Positions 17,070 through 26,153 of a stretch of DNA of 64,000 bases are shown in pieces. The notes beneath the pieces were generated by a model that was not told the origin of the DNA, ran no database searches, and worked only from the letters and a program-made list of their open reading frames with translations. Source of the stretch: Rhodobacteraceae bacterium LMO-JJ12. GTDB taxonomy: Bacteria; Pseudomonadota; Alphaproteobacteria; Rhodobacterales; Rhodobacteraceae. The translations under genes were made by a program, and so were the position numbers. Numbering within the stretch: position 1 is the first letter of the stretch; every line of letters begins with the position of its first letter. Where the stretch lies: contig JAKGBX010000002.1 of NCBI GenBank assembly GCA_021555075.1, positions 491,001 through 555,000 on the forward strand. The letters run 5' to 3'.

Positions 17070-18332
17070 ATGAGCGAGACACTCCTTGAGCGCCGCGAGC
17101 GTCTACTTGGGCCGCGATTGACGACGTTTTATGACGAGCCTGTGCATCTGGTGCGGGGGTTGGGCACAAAACTCTGGGACGTGGACGGGCGCGAATACCT
17201 CGATTGCTATAATAACGTGCCGCATGTGGGGCATTGCCATCCGAAGGTGGTGGAGGCGATCTGTCGCCAAGCTGGAACGCTGAACACGCATACGCGGTAT
17301 CTGCATGAGGGAATCGTGAATTATGCCGAGGCGTTGACCGCCACATTTGCTGATCCGCTGAATGCGATGATGTTTACCTGTACCGGCTCGGAAGCCAATG
17401 ACATTGCGCTGCGCATGGCGCGGGCGGTGACGGGTAAACGCGGGGTGATTGCGACTGATCACACTTATCATGGCAACACGATGGCAGTGGCGCAGCTGAG
17501 TTGCACCAACCCGCCGCCGGATCGGTGGGATAGCGTGGAGTTTGTGCCGGCGCCGGACAGCTATCGCCCGATTTCGGGAGAGGAATGGGCGCAGGAGGTT
17601 GAGGCGGCGATTGAGCGGTTGAAGGCAAAGGGGTATGGCCTTTCGGCGCTGGTCCTTGACCCGTTTTTTGCCAATGAGGGGTTTCCCGATTTGGCCAAGG
17701 GTTGGGTGCGGCCTGCGATCGAGGCGGTGCGCCGCGCGGGAGGTGTGATCATCGCCGATGAAGTCCAGCCGGGATTTGGCCGGTTGGGCACGCATTTTTG
17801 GGGGCATGAGAAAGCCGGATTTCTGCCCGACATTGTGAGTCTGGGCAAGCCGATGGGCAACGGGCATCCTGTGGCGGGGGTGGTGACGAGCCGCGCCACG
17901 ATGGCGGCGTTTCGCGAGACGTTTCGCTATTTCAACACCTTTGGAGGCAATCCGGTGAGCATGGCGGCGGCGCAAGCCGTTCTGGAGGTGATCCGCGAGG
18001 AAGGCTTGCAGGAGAATGCACGCGAGGTCGGGGACTATGCCCGCGAGGGGCTGCGTGAATTGGCGGGGCGGCATGAGGTGATCGGCGATGTGCGCGGGTC
18101 GGGGCTGTTTTTCGGGGCCGAGTTGGTGTTGGACCGGGAGAGCAAGACACCGGCGACTGACTATACCAAGCAGGTTGCCAATGCGCTGCGCGACAAGGGA
18201 GTCTTGATGAATTTTCTTGGGGTGCATTACAACGTGTTGAAAATACGCCCGCCGATGGTGTTTTCGCGCGGTGATGCCGACCGGATGCTAAGTGCTGTCG
18301 ATGAGGCGCTGGGCGAGGTGCGGCTTGCTTGA
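17070..18332 (+). CDS. AGXT2L-type amino-alcohol-phosphate phospho-lyase (class III PLP enzyme)
   Basis: A 420-residue class III PLP enzyme that resembles the AGXT2L branch (ethanolamine-phosphate and 5-phosphohydroxylysine phospho-lyases) more than ordinary transaminases. The shared stretches, compared from memory, include LDCYNNVPHVGHCHPKVV near residue 45, the TYGGNP-like FNTFGGNPVS near 290 and NVLKIRPPMVF near 389. The PLP Asp is in IIADEVQPGFGRLG and the Schiff-base Lys in SLGKPMGNGHP near 261. These enzymes release phosphate and ammonia from an amino-alcohol phosphate to give an aldehyde. A kinase gene overlaps its end, fitting that role. It could still be a transaminase. Confidence 0.8.
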   Translation: MSETLLERRERLLGPRLTTFYDEPVHLVRGLGTKLWDVDGREYLDCYNNVPHVGHCHPKVVEAICRQAGTLNTHTRYLHEGIVNYAEALTATFADPLNAMMFTCTGSEANDIALRMARAVTGKRGVIATDHTYHGNTMAVAQLSCTNPPPDRWDSVEFVPAPDSYRPISGEEWAQEVEAAIERLKAKGYGLSALVLDPFFANEGFPDLAKGWVRPAIEAVRRAGGVIIADEVQPGFGRLGTHFWGHEKAGFLPDIVSLGKPMGNGHPVAGVVTSRATMAAFRETFRYFNTFGGNPVSMAAAQAVLEVIREEGLQENAREVGDYAREGLRELAGRHEVIGDVRGSGLFFGAELVLDRESKTPATDYTKQVANALRDKGVLMNFLGVHYNVLKIRPPMVFSRGDADRMLSAVDEALGEVRLA

Positions 18333-19281
18333 GGCGGCAAGAGAAGCTGCCAGGTTTTGGGGGCTGGGGGACGCGCCGATAGAATTGGCGGCGCGGCGCG
18401 AAAATGTGGTGTTTCGGGTCGCGGCGCCGCGAGGCGATCTGGCGCTGAGGTTTCACCGGCTGGGATATCGTGACGAATTCCAGCTGACTTCGGAATTGCA
18501 ATGGATGGCGGCGCTGGCCAATGGCGGATTGCGGGTGCCGGCGCCTGTCGCAGCCAGTTCGGGTGCGCTGATCCAGCGGCAGGGCGATTACATGGTTGAT
18601 ATGCTGGAGTGGTTGCCGGGGCGGCCATTGGGCAAGGCCGGAGAGATGCAGGGGATTGCCGACAGGGCGGAGTTTTGCCGGGGCTTGGGCGGTGTGATGG
18701 CAAAGCTGCACGGGATTTCGGATGAATGGCCGCGACCGATGGGGTTTGCGCGCCCTGCCTGGGACCGGGCGGGGCTTGTGGGTGAGAAGCCGCTCTGGGG
18801 GCGGTTCTGGGAGCATCCGGGGCTGACGGCTGAGGAACGTGCGCTGTTGCTTCTGGTGCGTAAGCGGGCAGATAGAGCGCTGGCCGAGATCGAGGCAAGT
18901 GCGGATTTCGGGCTGATCCATGCGGATTTGATAAGCGAGAACATCCTTTACGACGAAACACACCCGGAAGATCGGGTGGCGCTGATCGACTTTGATGACG
19001 GTGGTTTTGGGTTTCGCGATTTCGAGATGGCGACGTTTTTGCTGCGCTTTAGCGAGGCCGAGGATTACCCGGAACTGCGTGCGGCACTCTGCGAAGGCTA
19101 TCGTGAGCGGCGCAGGGTCAGGCCGGAGCAGTTGGATCTGTTCATATTGCTGCGCGCGCTGACGTATCCGGGATGGATTATGGAGCGGCTGGGGGAGCCG
19201 GGGAGCGAGGAACGCTCGAAACGGGCGATTGCCACGGCACTTAGAGAGGCGCGCCGGTGGCTGGAGGGTACGGGAGGATGA
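18325..19281 (+). CDS. APH-family phosphotransferase, candidate amino-alcohol kinase
   Basis: A 318-residue kinase of the aminoglycoside/choline kinase fold. The catalytic loop is LIHADLISENILYDE near residue 195 and the metal-binding motif is LIDFDDGGFGF near 222. The start is taken as TTG 18325, which follows GAGGTG and overlaps the end of the phospho-lyase gene; the frame also opens upstream at 18292. Its position suggests that it phosphorylates the substrate of the phospho-lyase, as hydroxylysine or ethanolamine kinases do. It overlaps the Tm-1-like gene by four bases. The substrate is not determined by the sequence. Confidence 0.83.
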   Translation: MLEAAREAARFWGLGDAPIELAARRENVVFRVAAPRGDLALRFHRLGYRDEFQLTSELQWMAALANGGLRVPAPVAASSGALIQRQGDYMVDMLEWLPGRPLGKAGEMQGIADRAEFCRGLGGVMAKLHGISDEWPRPMGFARPAWDRAGLVGEKPLWGRFWEHPGLTAEERALLLLVRKRADRALAEIEASADFGLIHADLISENILYDETHPEDRVALIDFDDGGFGFRDFEMATFLLRFSEAEDYPELRAALCEGYRERRRVRPEQLDLFILLRALTYPGWIMERLGEPGSEERSKRAIATALREARRWLEGTGG

Positions 19282-20549
19282 CGATGGCGGATGACAAGAC
19301 GATCCTTGTGGTGGGGACGTATGACACCAAGGATGATGAGTTGGGCTATCTGGCCGAGCGTATTCGAGGGCAGGGCGGCAAGGTTTTGTCGATGGATGTG
19401 AGTGTGCTGGGCGATCCATCGAGACCGACGGATTATTCCAAGCATGAAGTGGCGCGAGAGGGGGGATCAAGTATCACCGCCGCCATCGAGACCGGCGATG
19501 AAAACCACGCGATGCAGATCATGGCGGCCGGGGCTTCGGGATTGGCTTTGCGGCTCTATCGGGCGGGCGAGATTGACGGGGTGATCGTTCTTGGCGGGTC
19601 GATGGGCACTGATTTGGCGCTGGATGTTTGTGCGGCGCTGCCGTTGGGGGTGCCAAAATACGTCGTCTCAACTGTGTCGTTTTCCGCGATGTTGCCACCC
19701 GAGCGGATGGCGCCGGATATTCAGATGATTCTCTGGGCCGGCGGGCTTTTTGGGCTGAATTCGGTCTGCAAGGCGTCACTCAGCCAGGCGGCGGGAGCGG
19801 TTCTGGGCGCGGCGCGGGCGGTGGAGAAACCGACGCGGGATCGCCCGTTGATCGGGATGACTTCGTTCGGCAAGACGGTGCTGCGCTATATGGTGACGCT
19901 GAAACCGGCGCTGGAAGAGCGCGGTTTCGAGGTGGCGGTGTTTCATGCCACGGGGATGGGTGGACGTGCCTTTGAGGGGTTGGCGGCAGAAGGGGCATTT
20001 GCGGCGGTGATGGATTTTGCGCCGCAGGAGGTTTCCAACCATCTCTTCGGCTCGGGAATTACGGCGGGGCCGGATCGGATGACCAATGCCGGGGCGCTGG
20101 CGATTCCGCAACTGGTGGCACCTGGGTGTTACGATCTAGTAGATTTTGTAGGCTGGCAAGCACCGCCCGAGCGCCTGAAAGACAGGCCGATCCACGCACA
20201 TAACCGGCTTTTGACCTCGGCTATGCTGGATGCGGATGAGCGGCGCGAAGTCGCGCAGGCGATCTGTGACAAGCTGGGCAGGGCCAAAGGGCCGGTGGAG
20301 TTCTTGTTGCCGACGCGGGGCTGTAACGAGTGGGACCGCGCGGGTGGTGAACTGCATGACGCGGATGCGTTGGCGGTGTTTTGCGAAGAAATGCAAAGCG
20401 CCTGTCCAGAGAATGTGACCCTGAGCCGGTTGGATTGTCATATCAACGACCCGGAGTTCAGTGCCGCGGCCCTGGCCGTATTTGACCGCTGGATCGAAGA
20501 CGGAGTGGTTTCGCCAGCAAGCGGAGAGTCCCGGCGCGGTACCATTTGA
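19278..20549 (+). CDS. Tm-1-like ATP-binding domain protein (UPF0261 family)
   Basis: A 423-residue cytoplasmic protein of the UPF0261 family, which shares its domain with the plant Tm-1 resistance protein. The family opening is clear (ILVVGTYDTKDDELGYLA), followed by VIVLGGSMGTDLALDV near residue 100, MTSFGKTVLRYMVTL near 195 and VAPGCYDLVDF near 280. Biochemical function of bacterial members is poorly known, and the TIM-barrel partner gene often seen with it is absent. The ATG at 19278 overlaps the kinase stop (ATGA), so it belongs to the catabolic operon. Confidence 0.88.
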   Translation: MTMADDKTILVVGTYDTKDDELGYLAERIRGQGGKVLSMDVSVLGDPSRPTDYSKHEVAREGGSSITAAIETGDENHAMQIMAAGASGLALRLYRAGEIDGVIVLGGSMGTDLALDVCAALPLGVPKYVVSTVSFSAMLPPERMAPDIQMILWAGGLFGLNSVCKASLSQAAGAVLGAARAVEKPTRDRPLIGMTSFGKTVLRYMVTLKPALEERGFEVAVFHATGMGGRAFEGLAAEGAFAAVMDFAPQEVSNHLFGSGITAGPDRMTNAGALAIPQLVAPGCYDLVDFVGWQAPPERLKDRPIHAHNRLLTSAMLDADERREVAQAICDKLGRAKGPVEFLLPTRGCNEWDRAGGELHDADALAVFCEEMQSACPENVTLSRLDCHINDPEFSAAALAVFDRWIEDGVVSPASGESRRGTI

Positions 20550-20550
20550 C

Positions 20551-20627
20551 CCTGAGACGGGAATAAGTGGAAACGCGGCGCAAGACGGGATGAACTCGTG
20601 ATTCAAATCTATCCCGAAACGCTTTAG
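20551..20627. repeat. Palindromic intergenic repeat R1, copy 2
   Basis: Starts two bases after the Tm-1-like stop with CCTGAGACGGGA and ends in GAAACGCTTTAG nine bases before the recO start. It matches the right part of the element at 2732-2848 but is about 20 bases shorter in the middle. A CGGGAT/ATCCCG stem is retained. In this position it could act as terminator and recO leader structure. Confidence 0.7.
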
Positions 20628-20636
20628 GTTGAGCGT

Positions 20637-21365
20637 ATGGAATGGCGGGATCAGGGCATACTTCTGGGGGTGACGCGGCATGGAGAAACCAGCGCCATCA
20701 TCGACGTGTTTACCGAAAACCACGGACGCCACGCAGGTGTAGTGCGCGGCGGCACCAGCCGGAAAATCGCGCCGATCCTGCAGCCAGGTGCGCAGCTTGA
20801 TGTGGTATGGCGGGCGCGGTTGGAGGATCATCTTGGCAGCTATCAAGTCGAGCCGATCCGATCGCGCGCGGCGGCGGCTATGGGATCGCGGCTGGCGCTG
20901 GCGGGGCTGAATGCGGTGAGCGGTGTTCTGAGTTTTTGTCTGCCCGAACGCGAAGGGCATGGCGGGCTTTACCGGCGCACTGAACAGCTGATGGATCTGT
21001 TGGGCGAGGATGCGCTCTGGCCGCTGGCGTATCTGCGATGGGAATTGGCGCTATTGGATGAGATGGGCTTTGGGCTGGATCTTACGCGCTGTGCGGCGAC
21101 GGGTGCGCGCGAGGGGCTGCTTTATGTCTCGCCCAAGACCGGGCGGGCGGTGTCGGCGAAAGGTGCGGGAGATTGGGCCGACCGGCTGTTACCCTTGCCG
21201 CCCGTGATGTTGGGCGAGGGTGATGCGCCAGACAGTGAGATCGCACAAGGGTTTGAAACAACAGGATACTTTCTTCGTCACAAACTTGCACAGGAATTGG
21301 TGCACAAGCCGTTGCCGGAAGCACGCCAGCGGTTTGTTGATCAGTTCAATCGGGGGCTTGGATAA
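20637..21365 (+). CDS. recO: DNA repair protein RecO
   Basis: A 242-residue recombination mediator that, with RecF and RecR, loads RecA at gaps. The N-terminal OB fold is evident ([23 protein letters not shown]), as are the VRGGTSRK loop near residue 36 and the alphaproteobacterial C-terminal segment [13 protein letters not shown] near 162. A four-cysteine zinc motif is lacking, which is common in this group. ATG 20637 directly follows repeat R1. The 3' end overlaps the convergent META-domain gene by 20 bases. Confidence 0.94.
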   Translation: MEWRDQGILLGVTRHGETSAIIDVFTENHGRHAGVVRGGTSRKIAPILQPGAQLDVVWRARLEDHLGSYQVEPIRSRAAAAMGSRLALAGLNAVSGVLSFCLPEREGHGGLYRRTEQLMDLLGEDALWPLAYLRWELALLDEMGFGLDLTRCAATGAREGLLYVSPKTGRAVSAKGAGDWADRLLPLPPVMLGEGDAPDSEIAQGFETTGYFLRHKLAQELVHKPLPEARQRFVDQFNRGLG

Positions 21366-21744
21366 GGCGAAACACCAGGCTTTGATTAGAGCCATCCGTC
21401 AGGATCAGATGGTCGGAACCGGCTTCGGCGTGGGTCATGCTCTCAAGCAACTGTAAATAGGTGTGTTCGAGCGAAAGATCAGGGCAGGCGCGCCGGGTGG
21501 CGGCGATGCGCCCGGCCTTGAACCACGGGTAGTCGCCCCACATTGCACCGAAATAGCGATTGCAGGGCGCTTCCCCGGCCAGCTTGCCAGGTTCAGGGAA
21601 CGTGAGCGTGACGCGCGCCGTGAAAGGCGTGTTATTCATCTCGATGAGCTGCCAGACATGGCCGGGAGCGTCAAACGGCGCGTGGTTGTCATGTGCGTGC
21701 AAGGGGGATGCAGCAAGCAAGCCGGCGAACAGAGCGCGTTTCAT
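21346..21744 (-). CDS. Exported META/HslJ-like domain protein
   Basis: A 132-residue secreted protein. The signal peptide is short ([18 protein letters not shown]). The mature part looks like a META domain: [19 protein letters not shown], then [13 protein letters not shown] near residue 55 and a Cys-containing [10 protein letters not shown] segment near 85. The two Cys could form a disulfide. META proteins have been linked to heat or antibiotic stress, but no defined activity is known. Its start overlaps the stop of the TetR gene by four bases, so the two are co-expressed. Confidence 0.82.
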   Translation of the reverse strand: MKRALFAGLLAASPLHAHDNHAPFDAPGHVWQLIEMNNTPFTARVTLTFPEPGKLAGEAPCNRYFGAMWGDYPWFKAGRIAATRRACPDLSLEHTYLQLLESMTHAEAGSDHLILTDGSNQSLVFRLIQAPD

Positions 21745-22259
21745 CGCAGCGCCAACACGAGATCGATCAAAGTGCTTAGCACAGCGTGATCCTTGGTCGG
21801 GTCATCCTCTGCCAGCGTGGCGAGACCGACCGCACAGGCATAGAGTCCGCGGGGGATTTCGGGGTTGGATATTCCGACATCTTGCAAAAGCGCAGCTGTG
21901 GCCGCGAGTCTGAGCTTGTCGATCTCGGAAAGTTCGGCGGCGGCGGCGGGATTGCTACGCGCCCAGGCCCGCATGGCGGCTTCTGCCTGTGCCGGGCTTC
22001 CGACCGCCTGCAAGCTCTCGGCAATAGGCGCATCGCTTTCCAGCACACCGACGAGCGTACTGGCGGCGCGGCGTTTCCATGTCTGGGCGAGATCTGAATG
22101 AAATTCGCCCAAATCTTTGAAATGCCAATAGAATGAACCCTTGGTCGCCCCCAGTTCCCGCGCCAGAGGTTCGGCTTTGAGCGCCAATGGACCATTCTTC
22201 TCGAGGGCGAGAATCCCGGCGTCTATCCAGCTTTCTGGGGAAAGGCGTGTGTTTTCCAT
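21741..22259 (-). CDS. TetR-family transcriptional regulator
   Basis: A 172-residue regulator with an N-terminal helix-turn-helix (SWIDAGILALEKNG to LARELGATKGSFYWHFKDLGEFH, about residues 10-55) and an all-helical ligand domain. It is translationally coupled to the META-domain gene and divergent from glpK. A perfect small palindrome, ATACG-CTAA-CGTAT, starts ten bases upstream of its start codon and is a likely autoregulatory operator. Confidence 0.9.
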   Translation of the reverse strand: MENTRLSPESWIDAGILALEKNGPLALKAEPLARELGATKGSFYWHFKDLGEFHSDLAQTWKRRAASTLVGVLESDAPIAESLQAVGSPAQAEAAMRAWARSNPAAAAELSEIDKLRLAATAALLQDVGISNPEIPRGLYACAVGLATLAEDDPTKDHAVLSTLIDLVLALR

Positions 22260-22268
22260 CGCTCAACC

Positions 22269-22282
22269 ATACGCTAACGTAT
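22269..22282. promoter_or_regulatory. Candidate TetR operator
   Basis: Perfect inverted repeat ATACG, spacer CTAA, CGTAT in the divergent gap between the TetR gene and glpK. The size and position are typical of a TetR-family autoregulatory site. It is about 100 bases from the glpK start, so control of glpK is less certain. Confidence 0.5.
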
Positions 22283-22381
22283 TGCCCTTTGCAATCGCAG
22301 CATTTATTTCAATCCGGTCTTGCAACAAATGCGTGATGCGCGGATGATCTCGACGCTGTACAACCATTCAGGAGAGCCGTT

Positions 22382-23863
22382 TTGGGATATATCCTTGCCA
22401 TCGACCAAGGCACCACATCGAGCCGCGCCATCCTGTTTGATGAGGACATGCATATCAAGTCGGTGGGGCAGGAGGAATTTCAGCAGCATTTTCCGCAGTC
22501 CGGTTGGGTAGAGCATGACCCGGAGGAATTGTGGCAAACCACTTTGCGATCCATAGAAAGTGCTGTGGCGCAGGCCGCGATAGAGGCGCGAGAAATCGCT
22601 GGCATCGGGATCACCAATCAGCGGGAGACCACGATTGTCTGGGACAGGATAACGGGGGCGCCGATTTACAATGCGATCGTCTGGCAGGATCGGCGCACCG
22701 CCGAGTATTGTCGGCGGTTGCGAGAGGCGGGGCACGAAGAGATGATCCGCGCCCGCACCGGTCTGCTGCTCGATCCGTATTTTTCGGGCACCAAGTTGGC
22801 GTGGATTCTCGACAATGTAGAGGGTGCGCGCGCCCGGGCCGAGGCGGGTGATCTGGCGTTTGGCACGGTTGACAGTTGGCTGATCTGGAGGCTGACCGAA
22901 GGGCGGGTGCACGCCACGGATGCGACCAATGCATCGCGAACGTTGCTTTACAATATTGTTGAAGGGACGTGGGACGGCGAACTCTGCGCGCTATTGGATG
23001 TGCCGATGGCGATGCTGCCAGAAGTGCGCGATTGCGCCGGAGACTTCGGAACAACAGAGGTTCTGGGCACGCCGTTGCCTATTCTTGGGGTGGCCGGGGA
23101 TCAGCAGGCGGCAGCCATTGGACAGGCCTGTTTCCAGTCAGGAATGATGAAGTCGACCTATGGGACGGGGTGTTTTGCGTTGCTCAACACCGGAGGCGAA
23201 TTGGTGATGTCGCAAAACCGATTGTTGAGCACTGTTGCTTATCAACTGGATGGCAAGGTGACTTATGCTCTGGAGGGGTCGATCTTTATCGCCGGAGCGG
23301 TTGTGCAATGGTTGCGCGACGGGCTGAAGATTGTTTCGGCTGCGACTGAAACGCAAACGTTGGCCGAGGCGGCGGATCCGCAGCAGGACGTGATATTGGT
23401 GCCGGCGTTTACCGGGCTTGGTGCGCCTTATTGGGATGCCGAGTGTCGCGGGGCGATGTTCGGGTTGACCCGGGCCACCGGGCCGGCCGAGATTGCGCGC
23501 GCGGCGTTGGAAAGCGTAGGGTTTCAGACCGCGGATCTGCATCGTGCGATGCTGGAAGACTGGCCCGGCGCGGGGAGCGGGACGGTTTTGCGAGTTGATG
23601 GTGGCATGGCGTCCAGCGACTGGACCATGCAGTTTCTGGCAGACATCCTGGGGGCGCCGGTGGATCGCCCGGTGATCACCGAAACCACGGCTCTGGGGGC
23701 GGCGTGGTTGGCGGGGATGAAGGCGGGGATCTACCCCGAACGCGCGGCCTTCGCCGATAGCTGGGCGCTGGAGCGGCGTTTCATGCCCCGACTGGAGGAG
23801 GATGCCCGCGCCAAGCGTCAAGCGCGTTGGCAAGATGCCGTGGCGCGGACACTGTCGCGTTAG
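22382..23863 (+). CDS. glpK: Glycerol kinase
   Basis: Phosphorylates glycerol to sn-glycerol 3-phosphate with ATP. The 493-residue FGGY-family protein has the phosphate-binding start [32 protein letters not shown] near 79, the adenine-site segment [16 protein letters not shown] near 257 and VRVDGG-like [13 protein letters not shown] near 402. The start is TTG 22382, with AGGAGAGCCGT upstream, matching the usual N-terminus. No glpF, glpD or glpR gene is adjacent. Confidence 0.96.
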   Translation: MGYILAIDQGTTSSRAILFDEDMHIKSVGQEEFQQHFPQSGWVEHDPEELWQTTLRSIESAVAQAAIEAREIAGIGITNQRETTIVWDRITGAPIYNAIVWQDRRTAEYCRRLREAGHEEMIRARTGLLLDPYFSGTKLAWILDNVEGARARAEAGDLAFGTVDSWLIWRLTEGRVHATDATNASRTLLYNIVEGTWDGELCALLDVPMAMLPEVRDCAGDFGTTEVLGTPLPILGVAGDQQAAAIGQACFQSGMMKSTYGTGCFALLNTGGELVMSQNRLLSTVAYQLDGKVTYALEGSIFIAGAVVQWLRDGLKIVSAATETQTLAEAADPQQDVILVPAFTGLGAPYWDAECRGAMFGLTRATGPAEIARAALESVGFQTADLHRAMLEDWPGAGSGTVLRVDGGMASSDWTMQFLADILGAPVDRPVITETTALGAAWLAGMKAGIYPERAAFADSWALERRFMPRLEEDARAKRQARWQDAVARTLSR

Positions 23864-23894
23864 GCACTAAAGGTCGTGTCAAAAAATCTGCGAA

Positions 23895-23909
23895 TTAACC
23901 GCGCATTAA
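23895..23909 (+). promoter_or_regulatory. CtrA-type box TTAA-N7-TTAA
   Basis: TTAACCGCGCATTAA is an exact match to the full CtrA consensus known from Caulobacter and other Alphaproteobacteria. It lies about 25-40 bases upstream of the hairpin-rich region at 23930-24290, where it could control an RNA transcript. The minus-strand RppH gene is distal to it. Confidence 0.5.
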
Positions 23910-23929
23910 GGATAACGCACTAGGCTGTT

Positions 23930-24290
23930 TGTGTGGAGCAGGCTGAAAAGCCGATAACCGCCCATGGAAAAGACGCGTTGTGCGTGACCCTCGTAAGCAT
24001 CAGCGAAAGGCTGACCGGCGGGGCCGCGACCGGCGTATGCCCGAAAGATGGGAAGACCCGGCAAGGGGATTTGCGCAGAAGCCGCGCGGATGCCAGAATG
24101 GCACGAAGCCCTTGCCGGGGCCGCTTGTCCGGTGTTTGTCGCTGTACGACAGTGCCGCTCCGGGCCGGGTGGGCGAGCGTTCAGAGCGCGGCCTTGCGCG
24201 TTTTCTCTTGATGGCCTGCCACGAACCTGGGTGCACATCCAGCGAGGCCCGCATGTTTTCTAGGTCGGCCGGTTACTTGCTCGAAATCAG
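23930..24290 (+). ncRNA. Candidate structured non-coding RNA of unknown type
   Basis: A 444-base gap between glpK and rppH holds an unusual density of short perfect stems: GGCT/AGCC, ACGC/GCGT, TCAGC/GCTGA, a long CCCGGCAAGGG...CCCTTGCCGGG stem (about 24054-24122) enclosing TGCCA/TGGCA, GTCG/CGAC, and CTGG/CCAG. Reading frames across it look unlike proteins on either strand. I looked for RNase P, tmRNA, SRP RNA and cobalamin-riboswitch motifs and found none. The strand is chosen because a CtrA-type box lies upstream. It could instead be a mobile palindromic element. Confidence 0.4.
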
Positions 24291-24307
24291 CAGTTCGAAG
24301 AACAATC

Positions 24308-24790
24308 TTACAGCCGCTTGCCAAACTCCGCGAGCACCTTCTCATAAACACTGCGCTTGAAAGGCACGATGTTAGCGACCAGTTCATCAGGCGCGAGCCA
24401 TTGCCAACTGGAGAATTCGGGGTGTTCTGTCGCGATGTTCACGTCAGTGTCAACGCCATGAAATCGCATGAGAAACCATTTCTGTTCCTGTCCGCGATAG
24501 CGGCCTTTCCAGATCTTTGGCACAAGATCAACGGGCAGGTCATAAGGTAGCCAGCCCTCGGTTTCAGCCTCGATCGTGACCAGGTTTGGTGCGACGCCGG
24601 TTTCCTCAAACAGCTCGCGCAGGGCGGCATCGCGCGGGGTTTCACCCTTGTCGATTCCGCCCTGAGGCATTTGCCAAGCCGCCTGATCGTTGTCGAGGCG
24701 CTGTCCGACAAAGACTTCGCCCCGCTGATTGGCCAGCATCACGCCGACATTCTGACGATAAGGTAGTTGGGCGATTTCCGTCGGTGTCAT
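24308..24790 (-). CDS. rppH: RNA pyrophosphohydrolase
   Basis: A Nudix hydrolase of 160 residues that removes pyrophosphate from mRNA 5' ends and so starts decay; related enzymes also act on dinucleoside polyphosphates. The family start [21 protein letters not shown] and the Nudix box [20 protein letters not shown] with its metal-binding Glu residues (near 41-60) are complete. ATG 24788-24790 is chosen over upstream extensions because the family begins just before PYRQNVG. It is the last gene of the minus-strand block led by rsfS. Confidence 0.94.
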   Translation of the reverse strand: MTPTEIAQLPYRQNVGVMLANQRGEVFVGQRLDNDQAAWQMPQGGIDKGETPRDAALRELFEETGVAPNLVTIEAETEGWLPYDLPVDLVPKIWKGRYRGQEQKWFLMRFHGVDTDVNIATEHPEFSSWQWLAPDELVANIVPFKRSVYEKVLAEFGKRL

Positions 24791-24809
24791 GCGTGTGCCA
24801 GTCCCGTGA

Positions 24810-26150
24810 TCAGTCTTGCGGCCCGAGCGCGGAAAGTCCCTTGAGGATGTCGATGGCGTAGGCCAGCTGATAGTCGTCTTCACGCAGCTTGGCAGAGGCT
24901 TCTGCTTTGGCGCGGTCGGCTTCGATCTGTTTGATTTCGTCCTCGGTCAGGCTGTCATTGGACAGTGCGCCGCGCAGATCGGCTTCGGAGCGATTTCTGC
25001 GAATGGCACTTTTGGCTTCCTCCTCGGGTTCGGCGTCGACCTTGCGGGGCTGGGCTACAATGATGTCAGGCGAGATGCCCAGAGACTGGATAGAGCGCCC
25101 TGAAGGCGTGTAATAGCGCGCGGTGGTCAGGCGCATTGCGCCTTCGCCCCGCAGCGGCATTACCGTCTGGACCGAACCTTTGCCGAAGCTACGGGTGCCG
25201 ATGACGATCGCGCGGCGATGATCCTGAAGCGCGCCCGCGACAATCTCGGACGCCGAGGCGGATCCGCCATTGATGAGTACCACCAAAGGTTTGGACTGTG
25301 CCAGATCACCGGGTTGGGCGTTGTAGCGATCACCATCCACCGGATTGCGCCCCCTTGTCGAGACGATCTCACCGGATTCAAGGAATGCGTCGGAGACCTT
25401 GATTGCCTGGGTCAGAAGCCCGCCGGGATTGTTGCGCAGATCAAGAATGAAGCCGTTGATATTGTCGATGCCGCCCGCTTCCTCGACCTGTTTGGCAAGG
25501 CCTTCGGCAAGGTTCGGGTATGTCTGATCGTTGAAGGTGGTGACCCTGAGAACCACCGATTTGCCTTCGGTTCGGGTGCGCACGGCGGTCAGCTTGATCG
25601 TGTCGCGGATAATCGAGATATCGAACGGCTCGTCGGTGCCTTCGCGCGCGATGGTGATCACGATTTCGGAACCGACCTGGCCACGCATCAATTCGACCGC
25701 TTCGTTGAGCGTTAGGCCAAGGACCGATTCGCCATCGACATGGGTGATGAAATCCCCGGCCTCGACCCCGGCCTGATCGGCAGGAGTGCCGTCGATCGGC
25801 GAGACGACTTTGACAAAGCCTTCTTCCTGCGTGACCTCGATGCCGAGCCCGCCGAATTCGCCGCGGGTCTGCACCCGCATGTCTTCGGCATCGTCCGGTG
25901 AGAGATAGGATGAATGCGGATCCAGTGACGTGAGCATGCCGTTGATCGCAGCTTCGATCAGGTCGGATTCGTCCACCTCCTCAACATATTGCGAGCGGAT
26001 TCGTTCGAAAATGTCACCAAACAGATCAAGCTGTTGGTAGACATCCGTTGTCTTTGCCGATTCCTGGGCGAGCAGGGGAGCAGCCACTTGGGTCGTGACG
26101 ATAACGCCACCCAGAATCCCGGCGCTCGCGGCCATGAGGAATTTCTTCAT
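24810..26150 (-). CDS. ctpA: Carboxy-terminal processing protease (S41 family)
   Basis: A 446-residue periplasmic serine protease. An N-terminal signal or anchor ([21 protein letters not shown]) is followed by a PDZ domain ([12 protein letters not shown] to ITIARE, about residues 98-190) and the S41 catalytic domain. The catalytic Ser lies in [14 protein letters not shown] near 305 and the Lys in [11 protein letters not shown] near 330. A charged, Glu/Arg-rich tail follows residue 380. Ctp proteases often degrade or control murein hydrolases, which fits the EnvC gene only three bases upstream. Confidence 0.95.
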   Translation of the reverse strand: MKKFLMAASAGILGGVIVTTQVAAPLLAQESAKTTDVYQQLDLFGDIFERIRSQYVEEVDESDLIEAAINGMLTSLDPHSSYLSPDDAEDMRVQTRGEFGGLGIEVTQEEGFVKVVSPIDGTPADQAGVEAGDFITHVDGESVLGLTLNEAVELMRGQVGSEIVITIAREGTDEPFDISIIRDTIKLTAVRTRTEGKSVVLRVTTFNDQTYPNLAEGLAKQVEEAGGIDNINGFILDLRNNPGGLLTQAIKVSDAFLESGEIVSTRGRNPVDGDRYNAQPGDLAQSKPLVVLINGGSASASEIVAGALQDHRRAIVIGTRSFGKGSVQTVMPLRGEGAMRLTTARYYTPSGRSIQSLGISPDIIVAQPRKVDAEPEEEAKSAIRRNRSEADLRGALSNDSLTEDEIKQIEADRAKAEASAKLREDDYQLAYAIDILKGLSALGPQD

Positions 26151-26153
26151 TGT

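Noticed and set aside
23906-24238. 110-codon frame in the glpK-rppH gap
   Set aside because: Repetitive charged and Pro-rich sequence with no family resemblance, across the hairpin-rich region.
23930-24290. RNase P RNA, tmRNA or cobalamin riboswitch
   Set aside because: The RNase P GAGGAAAGTC core, a tmRNA tag reading frame with a T-arm and the B12 box were all looked for and not found. Left as an unassigned structured RNA.
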